This document shows positions 1 to 5,553 of a stretch of DNA of 16,154 nt, one piece after another; positions within the stretch are counted from its first letter, which is position 1; each line of letters starts with the position of its first letter. The DNA is from Nitrosomonas eutropha. Its GTDB lineage: Bacteria > Pseudomonadota > Gammaproteobacteria > Burkholderiales > Nitrosomonadaceae. The stretch spans positions 1-16,154 of the forward strand of contig JACTML010000037.1 in the NCBI GenBank assembly GCA_014584635.1, in the 5' to 3' direction. The notes below the pieces were generated by a model. The model made no database searches. It saw only the letters and a program-made list of their open reading frames with translations, and was not told the DNA's origin. The position numbers and the translations under genes are program-made.

Positions 1-692
1 TTCAAGGCGAAGCTCCCTTGCGTGAGAATCTGGCAGCCGGCATTCTGGCGCTGACCGGTTGGCAACCGGGTATTCCCCTGCTTGATCCAATGTGTGGCAG
101 TGGGACATTATTATTGGAAGCGGCACAAATTGCCTGCCGAATCGCCCCTGGCTCCGGACGACAATTTGCATTTGAAAAGTTGAAATTGTTTGACGTCGAT
201 TCCTGGAAAAAACTTAAACAGACAGCAGTGGAGCGCCAACACAGATGCACATGGCAACCTATCTATGGTAGTGACCTGTACGGGAATGCACTAACCCATG
301 CCCGTCATAATTTCGCTGCAGCAGGTCTGGCTGAATGCGTCACGCTGAAGCAGGCAAACGTTCTCGAAATTTCAGCTCCCGCTAAAACCGGCATACTGGT
401 CAGCAATCCACCATATGGTGTACGTATTGGAAATCACCAGACACTCGCTGAACTTTATCCCCGATTGGGAGACGTTTTGAAACAACGATTCAGCGGCTGG
501 CATGCTTTTCTGCTAACCGCTGACCCCCAGCTGGCAAAATTAATCCGGCTCACACCCTCACGCCGAATTCCACTTTTTAACGGCGCACTGGAATGTCGCC
601 TGTTCGAATACAAACTGATCTCTGGCAGTATGCGCAAAGAGAAACCATTAAATAAATCAAATGTAAGTCAACCTGCAACACTAAAAGGATGA
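1..692 (+). CDS. rlmL: RlmL-type 23S rRNA methyltransferase, 3' part (5' end outside window)
   Basis: The open frame enters from the left edge (in frame from base 3) and ends at a TGA at 690-692. It encodes the C-terminal catalytic domain of a class I SAM-dependent RNA methyltransferase. The visible start, GEAPLRENLAAGIL, followed by the SAM-binding motif DPMCGSGTLLLEAA and the catalytic NPPYG motif, is the pattern of the RlmL/YpsC family. That family methylates N2 of G2445 in 23S rRNA and normally carries an N-terminal THUMP domain, which would lie outside the window. A tail of about 25 polar residues follows the last conserved segment (ECRLFEYKL). No RlmK domain follows, so this is the short form rather than the RlmKL fusion. 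dsbB starts four bases after the stop, which suggests co-transcription. The family call is firm; the exact target guanine is inferred. Confidence 0.85.
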   Translation, partial: QGEAPLRENLAAGILALTGWQPGIPLLDPMCGSGTLLLEAAQIACRIAPGSGRQFAFEKLKLFDVDSWKKLKQTAVERQHRCTWQPIYGSDLYGNALTHARHNFAAAGLAECVTLKQANVLEISAPAKTGILVSNPPYGVRIGNHQTLAELYPRLGDVLKQRFSGWHAFLLTADPQLAKLIRLTPSRRIPLFNGALECRLFEYKLISGSMRKEKPLNKSNVSQPATLKG

Positions 693-696
693 GTTC

Positions 697-1173
697 ATGA
701 GGATATTTTTTCTGCTGATTGCACTTATTTGTGCCGGGTCAGTAAGTTACGCACTTTATCTGCAGTTGATCGATGGATTGCTCCCCTGCCCGTTATGCAT
801 TTTCCAGCGTATGGCCTATTGGCTGATTGGCATTACCGCATTATTCGCATTCATTCACAATCCGCGACGATTAGGGAAACACATCTATTGCGGATTAATC
901 ACTTTTTTTTCACTGGCAGGCATCATCGTCGCTGCCCGGCAAGCCCGGCTAGTACGTTTTCCCGAAGCATTTGAATGCGGCATCAGCCCGGAAGAAGCCT
1001 TTCTAAACGAATTACCTCTTGCTCAATGGTGGGCAGATATGTTTGAAGCTAACGGTGATTGCAGCGAAAGTACCTGGCAATTTTTATCTCTGACAATGCC
1101 CGATTGGTCATTGCTCATCTTTTTAGTACTGGGTTTTATAACTGGATTTATTTGGCTAAAAAACAATTTTTAG
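697..1173 (+). CDS. dsbB: Disulfide bond formation protein DsbB
   Basis: This 158-residue inner-membrane quinone reductase re-oxidises periplasmic DsbA and passes electrons to ubiquinone. The redox pair C31-P-L-C34 lies in the first periplasmic loop, right after TM1 and before QRM. The second pair, C94 and C122, lies in the second periplasmic loop, matching the C41/C44 and C104/C130 arrangement of E. coli DsbB. Four hydrophobic segments are visible, at about residues 3-22, 39-54, 64-81 and 136-154. The ATG at 697 is preceded by AAGGATGAG, a good ribosome binding site, which supports this start. It begins four bases after the rlmL-type gene. Its stop codon lies inside a 13-bp perfect inverted repeat. 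Confidence 0.95.
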   Translation: MRIFFLLIALICAGSVSYALYLQLIDGLLPCPLCIFQRMAYWLIGITALFAFIHNPRRLGKHIYCGLITFFSLAGIIVAARQARLVRFPEAFECGISPEEAFLNELPLAQWWADMFEANGDCSESTWQFLSLTMPDWSLLIFLVLGFITGFIWLKNNF

Positions 1174-1179
1174 CCAAAT
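1150..1179 (+). terminator. Perfect 13-bp hairpin over the dsbB stop codon
   Basis: The arms ATTTGGCTAAAAA (1150-1162) and TTTTTAGCCAAAT (1167-1179) are perfectly complementary around the 4-base loop ACAA. The dsbB TAG (1171-1173) sits in the right arm. The run of T that would follow a classical rho-independent terminator is here part of the stem, and the sequence after the stem (AGACGG) has no T run. It may act as a terminator or attenuator between dsbB and the Rid gene, or as a 3' mRNA stabiliser. The stem is read directly from sequence; its role is inferred. Confidence 0.5.
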
Positions 1180-1215
1180 AGACGGATCAATTAATCAACA
1201 TGGAGAAATCATTTT

Positions 1216-1605
1216 ATGACACGCAAACTCATCAGCTCCGGATCAACCTTTGAAAAAGAAATCGGCTATTCACGCGCAGTCGTTGTGGACAACTGGGTAT
1301 TAGTATCAGGTACGACGGGTTTCGATTACAGCAAAATGACTATTTCTGACGACTTACTGGAACAAGCCGAACAATGCTTCAAAAATATCGAAATAGCATT
1401 GGAACAAGCAGGTTCCAGCATGAAAGATGTGGTGCGCGTCACCTATGTATTTCCTGAAACAGGAGATTTTGAGAAATGTTGGCCTGTAATGCGCAAGTAT
1501 CTGGGAGATGTCAGACCATCCGCCATGATGCTCACTGCAGCTTTATCAGATCCTCGTATGAAAATAGAAATTCAGGTGACGGCTTATCGCGACGAAAGAA
1601 CCTGA
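1216..1605 (+). CDS. RidA/YjgF-family protein, divergent subgroup
   Basis: This 129-residue single-domain protein has the Rid fold signature: VLVSGTTGFD near residues 28-37, LEQAGSSMKDVVRVTYVF around 62-79, and a terminal KIEIQVTA strand at 116-123. Archetypal RidA hydrolyses the reactive enamines and imines released by PLP enzymes, using an arginine in a P-A-R-S segment. Here the equivalent segment is P101-S102-A103-M104, so the arginine appears to be missing. The glutamate of the usual IEIEA strand is also a glutamine (Q120). It may therefore belong to a Rid subgroup without 2-aminoacrylate deaminase activity. The start is the ATG after GGAGAAATCATTTT, a ribosome binding site with rather long spacing. 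It lies 42 bases after dsbB. The family call is sure; the reaction is unknown. Confidence 0.85.
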   Translation: MTRKLISSGSTFEKEIGYSRAVVVDNWVLVSGTTGFDYSKMTISDDLLEQAEQCFKNIEIALEQAGSSMKDVVRVTYVFPETGDFEKCWPVMRKYLGDVRPSAMMLTAALSDPRMKIEIQVTAYRDERT

Positions 1606-1645
1606 TCCTACAAGAGAAAGTCGTAAAAAATGACTTATATCTCAA

Positions 1646-1670
1646 AGAGCGTTTTCTGCGAGTACGCTCT
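1646..1670. repeat. Small inverted repeat between the Rid gene and tRNA-Thr
   Basis: AGAGCG (1646-1651) and CGCTCT (1665-1670) form a 6-bp stem with a 13-base loop, and CTC and GAG just outside could extend it with a bulge. It lies between the convergent Rid gene and tRNA-Thr, where termination is needed. There is no T run, so a terminator role is weakly supported. Confidence 0.25.
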
Positions 1671-1681
1671 GAGTAAATTGA

Positions 1682-1757
1682 TGGTGCCGGCAGCAAGAAT
1701 TGAACTCGCGACCTTCTGATTACAAATCAGCTGCTCTACCAACTGAGCTATGCCGGC
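1682..1757 (-). tRNA. tRNA-Thr (anticodon UGU)
   Basis: Read on the minus strand, GCCGGCA (1-7) pairs perfectly with TGCCGGC (66-72). The discriminator is A73 and CCA is encoded (complement of 1682-1684). The D stem is GCTC/GAGC around AGTTGGTA. The anticodon arm has loop TTTGTAA with TGT at 34-36, and positions 27 and 43 form a G-A mismatch. The T arm is GCGAG/CTTGC around TTCAATT. UGU reads ACA and other ACN threonine codons. The 5' end is 17 bases after the sspB stop on the same strand. I see no convincing promoter in that gap, so it may be processed from the sspAB transcript. Confidence 0.95.
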
Positions 1758-1774
1758 AAAATAAATCGGTAAAA

Positions 1775-2203
1775 CTATTTTATAACCTTCAAAATAGCTT
1801 TACCGGTTGAAGGTAAATAACGAGATGAAGGCTGTTCTTTTGGTAAAACGGAATCATCTGCATTATTTTCATCATTCGGTTCAATATTAATTTCCGGAGC
1901 AAAGGTAAGTCCTTGACCTGATTCTCTTGAAAAGATTGCAACCACTGCTCCCAGCATAATGCTGACCTTTTTGGGCACTCCATTAAAACGGGTTACAAAT
2001 TGAATTATTTCGTTATCAATTAATAAATCTGTTACTGATTGACTGCTTATATTAAGTGTTACTTTCCTATTTTCAAACAACTCAACAGAGACACCCGAGC
2101 ACCCTTCTTCCAATACGGAGATATAAGGACAGTGCCCATTATCGATGCACCATTCATGAACAGCGCGTATTAAATAAGGTTTGATTGAAGAAGCACTACT
2201 CAT
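1775..2203 (-). CDS. sspB: ClpXP protease adaptor SspB
   Basis: This 142-residue protein matches the adaptor that binds the ssrA tag of stalled-ribosome products and delivers them to ClpXP. The N-terminal SspB fold runs over about residues 5-105, with KPYLIRAVHEWCIDNG at 8-23, HCPYISV, and the FVTRFNGVPKKVSIML strand region. A flexible acidic linker of about 25 residues follows (PNDENNADDS). The short C-terminal tail LKVIK is the type of ClpX-binding XB motif found at the end of E. coli SspB. The start overlaps the sspA stop as ATGA, which implies translational coupling. The length is near the family norm. Confidence 0.92.
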   Translation of the reverse strand: MSSASSIKPYLIRAVHEWCIDNGHCPYISVLEEGCSGVSVELFENRKVTLNISSQSVTDLLIDNEIIQFVTRFNGVPKKVSIMLGAVVAIFSRESGQGLTFAPEINIEPNDENNADDSVLPKEQPSSRYLPSTGKAILKVIK

Positions 2204-2799
2204 TTACGCATCAGTTTTTCAGCTGGGGTCAGCGCATCAATGAACAGCGGCCTGCTAAAAAGTCTTTCAGCATACTTTAACAATGCAGCAGCTTGTTTTG
2301 GCAACTTAATCCCATAGTGATCAAGTCTCCATAACAACGGAGCAATTACCACATCCAGCATGGTATATTCATCCCCCAGTATATATTTCTGCTTATCAAA
2401 AACAGGGGCAATCATTGTTAATCCGTTCGCAATTTCTACGCGAGCCTTGTCTGCTGCTTTTTGATTACCCTGCTCCAAGGATTCAACGTAACAAAAGAGC
2501 TCCTTTTCAAATCGATACAGTAACAGTCTGGCACGCGCACGCATCACCGGTTCTGCAGGCATGAGCTGAGGATGCGGAAAACGATCATCAATATACTCAT
2601 TAATGATATTCGCCTCATACAATACAAGATCCCTTTCGATCAGAATTGGCACCTTTCCATGCGAACTAATTGCGGCAATATCTTCAGGAATATTATTCGG
2701 GTCAACATCAACCACCTGAAAATCCATATCCTTTTCGTGCAATACAATACGGCAACGATGACTGAAAGGACAGGTTGCCGTTGAATACAATGTCATCAT
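2200..2799 (-). CDS. sspA: Stringent starvation protein A (GST-fold RNA polymerase-associated protein)
   Basis: This 199-residue protein has a glutathione S-transferase fold. The N-terminal thioredoxin-like domain (1-77) carries TCPFSHRCRIVLHEK and the GKVPILIERDLVLYEANIINEYID segment with its cis-Pro. The helical C-terminal domain includes the motif YILGDEYTMLDVVIAPLLWRL. SspA binds RNA polymerase, is induced in starvation and is classically paired with sspB, as here. Either of two adjacent ATG codons (2799 or 2796) could start it. The upstream AGAAG ribosome-binding stretch lies in a 12-base palindrome. petC ends 31 bases upstream on the same strand, so sspAB probably forms the distal part of the cytochrome bc1 operon. 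Confidence 0.93.
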   Translation of the reverse strand: MMTLYSTATCPFSHRCRIVLHEKDMDFQVVDVDPNNIPEDIAAISSHGKVPILIERDLVLYEANIINEYIDDRFPHPQLMPAEPVMRARARLLLYRFEKELFCYVESLEQGNQKAADKARVEIANGLTMIAPVFDKQKYILGDEYTMLDVVIAPLLWRLDHYGIKLPKQAAALLKYAERLFSRPLFIDALTPAEKLMRK

Positions 2800-2801
2800 A
2801 G

Positions 2802-2813
2802 CTTCTGCAGAAG
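2802..2813. repeat. 12-base palindrome before sspA
   Basis: CTTCTGCAGAAG is perfectly self-complementary. It lies in the 31-base petC-sspA gap and includes the AGAAG stretch that would serve as the sspA ribosome binding site. It could modulate sspA translation, or it may be chance. A second short inverted repeat, ATTCT-GA-AGAAT, follows at 2817-2828. Confidence 0.3.
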
Positions 2814-2830
2814 ATAATTCTGAAGAATTC

Positions 2831-3535
2831 TCAATGTATATCTCTCCAGTATTCCTTTTTGAGTAAATAGGTTAACCCTAGCATACCAAACAAGAATAAC
2901 AGCACAATGATTCCCAGCTCTTTACGATAAGATGCATGTGGCTCACCCAGATAAACCATGTAGTTCACTAAATCAGCCACAAACCTGTCATACTCCTCTT
3001 TTGTCATTGTTCCTTCTTTTGCTAAAACCAAATTCTTAGTTCCAGGTTCAAGAACCTGCCATCCCTGCAGGTGATGCAAAACATGCGGCATTGCGACTTT
3101 ATCAAAAATCAGGTTATTCCATCCGCTATAAGTAGATGTATCCTGATAGAAAGTACGCAGATAGGTGTATAACCAGTCGGCTCCGCGAGACCGGGCAATA
3201 ACAGACAGATCAGGAGGTGCCACACCAAACCATTGCTCGGCCTCCTTCTTTCTCATGCCTGCTTCCATAAGATCACCGGTTTTTTGTCCGGTGTGAATAA
3301 GCTCTGTCCGAATATCGCCTTCACTCATTCCAATATCACGATGGCGGTTATAGCGCATAAAATCAGCACCATGACATGTAAGGCAATATTCAACAAAACT
3401 GTTGGCGCCACGTTTTAGAGATTCCTTATCCATCCTATCTATAGGAGCTTTGTCTAACTCAACTTCCTGAGCGGAAGAATGTGCGACAAAAGGAATTAGT
3501 AATACGGCCAGTAGTAAAAATTTTATCATTCTCAT
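2831..3535 (-). CDS. petC: Cytochrome c1 of the ubiquinol-cytochrome c reductase (complex III)
   Basis: This 234-residue membrane-anchored c-type cytochrome accepts the electron from the Rieske protein and passes it to a soluble cytochrome c. It has a signal peptide (about 1-22, ending HSSAQ), the heme-binding site C51-L-T-C54-H55, and APPDLSVIARSRGADWLYTYL (about 106-126) typical of cytochrome c1. M149 in DKVAMP is the likely sixth heme ligand. A C-terminal transmembrane anchor spans about 208-225 and is followed by a basic cytoplasmic tail. The start at 3535 overlaps the petB stop as ATGA; a second ATG at 3529 is possible. The assignment is firm. Confidence 0.95.
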   Translation of the reverse strand: MRMIKFLLLAVLLIPFVAHSSAQEVELDKAPIDRMDKESLKRGANSFVEYCLTCHGADFMRYNRHRDIGMSEGDIRTELIHTGQKTGDLMEAGMRKKEAEQWFGVAPPDLSVIARSRGADWLYTYLRTFYQDTSTYSGWNNLIFDKVAMPHVLHHLQGWQVLEPGTKNLVLAKEGTMTKEEYDRFVADLVNYMVYLGEPHASYRKELGIIVLLFLFGMLGLTYLLKKEYWRDIH

Positions 3536-4779
3536 TTTGTTACATTCTTTGGTTCAGGTTTAACTTTATCTATTTTGCTATACCAAGGCATCAACAGAAA
3601 GAAAGCAAAATAAATTACAGTGAAAATTTGTGCCAGCAAAGTATACAAAGGTGTTGGTGTTTTAGTGCCCAACCACCCAAGGACAAAAAAGCTGATCACA
3701 AAAAGGGTCAGCGCAATTTTGAAATAAGGACCTTTGTAACGGATTGATTTAACCGGACTACGATCCAACCAAGGTAGGAAACAGAATATTACTACTGATG
3801 CCGCCATCAAAATTACACCCCATAATTTGGCATCCACACCGAGAAAGTTTACTGTCACCGCACGCAACATAGAATAGTACGGAGTGAAGTACCATACTGG
3901 AGCAATATGATCAGGGGTATGCAAAGGATTGGCCGGTACAAAATTATTATCTTCCAAAAAATACCCCCCCATTTCCGGGGCAAAGAAGATAATTCCACAA
4001 AACACAATCAGGAACCCAACCACTCCAAAAATATCCTTAACTGTGTAATAAGGATGAAACGGTATACCATCGACCGGAATACCGGTTTGAGGATCTTTGT
4101 TAGCCTTGATTTCTATACCATCAGGGTTATTGGAGCCTGTTTCATGCAGTGCAATAATATGTACAAACACCAGCACGACAATCAAAACAGGAAGCGTAAC
4201 TACGTGGTAGGCAAAGAAGCGGTTTAATGCTGCATCTGACAGCATAAAGTCGCCAAGAATCCAGTTTGACAAGGTATCGCCCACAAGCGGGATTGCCCCA
4301 AACATACTGACAATAACTTGCGCTCCCCAATAGGACATTTGTCCCCATGGCAAGATATACCCCGTAAAGGCCAGGCTCATCAAAACAAAAAATATGGCCA
4401 TCCCTATTAACCACAACAACTCGCGCGGTTTCCGGTAGGATCCATACATCATTCCACGAAACATATGCAGATAAACCACCACAAAAAACATGGAAGCACC
4501 GGTTGAATGCATATATCTGATCAACCAACCCAAATCCACATCCCGCATAATATATTCAACTGATGCAAAAGCCATCCCGGCATCAGGTTTGTAATTCATG
4601 GTCAGAAAAATACCTGTCAGCAGCTGATTAACCAGCACCAACAACGCCAGCGACCCGAAGTAATACCAGAAATTGAAATTCTTTGGCGCATAATATTCGG
4701 ACAGATGCGCTTTCCAAGTGGCTGTCAGGGGAAACCGCTTATCTATCCATTCCATCATTGAATTTTGCTGTTTATTCAT
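3532..4779 (-). CDS. petB: Cytochrome b of the ubiquinol-cytochrome c reductase
   Basis: This 415-residue integral membrane subunit carries the two b hemes and both quinone sites. The heme ligands are H91 and H105 in one helix and H192 and H207 in another; the second pair is 15 residues apart. The Qo-site motif normally written PEWY reads P294-V295-W296-Y297 here. The GYILPWGQMSYWGAQV stretch at 140-155 is the conserved cd-loop. About eight hydrophobic helices are visible, with the last two near 358-374 and 385-403. I chose the ATG at 4779, one base after the petA TAA. The frame stays open 30 bases further into petA, but that extension has no family resemblance. Confidence 0.97.
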   Translation of the reverse strand: MNKQQNSMMEWIDKRFPLTATWKAHLSEYYAPKNFNFWYYFGSLALLVLVNQLLTGIFLTMNYKPDAGMAFASVEYIMRDVDLGWLIRYMHSTGASMFFVVVYLHMFRGMMYGSYRKPRELLWLIGMAIFFVLMSLAFTGYILPWGQMSYWGAQVIVSMFGAIPLVGDTLSNWILGDFMLSDAALNRFFAYHVVTLPVLIVVLVFVHIIALHETGSNNPDGIEIKANKDPQTGIPVDGIPFHPYYTVKDIFGVVGFLIVFCGIIFFAPEMGGYFLEDNNFVPANPLHTPDHIAPVWYFTPYYSMLRAVTVNFLGVDAKLWGVILMAASVVIFCFLPWLDRSPVKSIRYKGPYFKIALTLFVISFFVLGWLGTKTPTPLYTLLAQIFTVIYFAFFLLMPWYSKIDKVKPEPKNVTK

Positions 4780-4780
4780 T

Positions 4781-5386
4781 TTAGGCGGACTCTTTGCTAT
4801 CAGAACCAACTAAAAGTTGGTTGTCACTTAAATAAGTATAGGGAGGTACTACCAGATTGGAAGGAGCAGGCACGTTTTTATAAACACGCCCTGCCAGATC
4901 AAACTTGGATCCATGACATGGACAGAAAAAACCACCCAGCCAATCTGCCCCCAAGTCAGCTGGTGCTATATCCTTCCGGTACACCGGGGAGCACCCAAGA
5001 TGCGTACAAACCCCCAGCACAACCAATATCTCGGGCTTAATTGATCTTGTGGAATTTTTCGCGTAAGCAGGCTGTTGATCACGCTCAGAATCCGGGTCAG
5101 CCAGCTGATCATTTAATTTTTTCAGATCATCCAGCATTTCAGATGTACGTTTAAGTATCCAAACAGGTTTTCCTCGCCATTCAGCCGTCAGCAACATACC
5201 CGATTCCAACTTGCTGATATCCACTTCGACCGGCGCTCCCGCTGCCTTAGCACGTTCACTCGGCATCATACTGCGCAAAAAAGGTGTTGCTATACCTGCA
5301 CCCGCAACCACCCCGGCAACCGAAGTGGCCGCCAGTAAAAAGCGGCGTCGCCCGCTCATTTTTCCGTTATCACCACTGTCTGTCAT
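4781..5386 (-). CDS. petA: Rieske iron-sulfur subunit of the cytochrome bc1 complex
   Basis: This 201-residue protein has the two Rieske cluster boxes C127-T-H-L-G-C132 and C155-P-C-H158-G-S. C127, H129, C155 and H158 ligate the 2Fe-2S centre, and C132 and C157 form the stabilising disulfide. The N-terminus has a twin-arginine motif (R13-R14-R15-F16-L17) followed by a hydrophobic stretch to about residue 37. That indicates Tat export with the signal kept as a membrane anchor, as is usual for bacterial Rieske subunits. It is the first gene of petABC. The start ATG at 5386 follows an AT-rich leader of about 100 bases with a weak ribosome binding site. petB begins one base after its stop. Confidence 0.96.
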   Translation of the reverse strand: MTDSGDNGKMSGRRRFLLAATSVAGVVAGAGIATPFLRSMMPSERAKAAGAPVEVDISKLESGMLLTAEWRGKPVWILKRTSEMLDDLKKLNDQLADPDSERDQQPAYAKNSTRSIKPEILVVLGVCTHLGCSPVYRKDIAPADLGADWLGGFFCPCHGSKFDLAGRVYKNVPAPSNLVVPPYTYLSDNQLLVGSDSKESA

Positions 5387-5436
5387 TTTCTAACAATTCC
5401 ATTTCATTAATTACCTGCTAACTAATAACTTAATCT

Positions 5437-5474
5437 CGATACCTTAAAATGCATGGGTTTCTAAAATGGTATCG
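5437..5474. repeat. Inverted repeat with internal direct repeats in the petA leader
   Basis: CGATACC (5437-5443) and GGTATCG (5468-5474) are perfect 7-base inverted arms 24 bases apart. Between and next to them, TAAAATG occurs twice in direct orientation (5445-5451 and 5462-5468), 17 bases apart. The element lies between the predicted petA promoter and its start codon. It also lies downstream of the secA stop, so it could be an operator, an mRNA stem affecting petA, or a weak secA terminator. It has no T run. Confidence 0.35.
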
Positions 5475-5492
5475 CCTTTAAAAAGCGGGTGT

Positions 5493-5518
5493 ATTTTAGC
5501 ACAGACTATATTCATCAA
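5493..5518 (-). promoter_or_regulatory. Candidate sigma70 promoter for petABC-sspAB
   Basis: On the minus strand TGCTAAAAT gives an extended -10 (TG at 5500-5501, TAAAAT at 5493-5498). TTGATG (5513-5518) is a partial -35 match at a short 14-base spacing. An extended -10 can work with a poor -35. The predicted start would give a leader of about 100 bases before the petA ATG at 5386. It is the best candidate in the 167-base secA-petA gap, judged by eye only. Confidence 0.35.
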
Positions 5519-5553
5519 GGTAAATTGATTACTGCCAGCAAACAGTGCAATTC

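Noticed and set aside
1606..1681. Small gene or regulatory RNA between the Rid gene and tRNA-Thr
   Set aside because: Only a short 6-bp stem is present. The overlapping 66-codon frame is an out-of-frame extension from the Rid gene.
4142..4528. 128-codon minus-strand frame inside petB
   Set aside because: It is an out-of-frame reading of cytochrome b on the same strand, with no ribosome binding site or recognisable domain.
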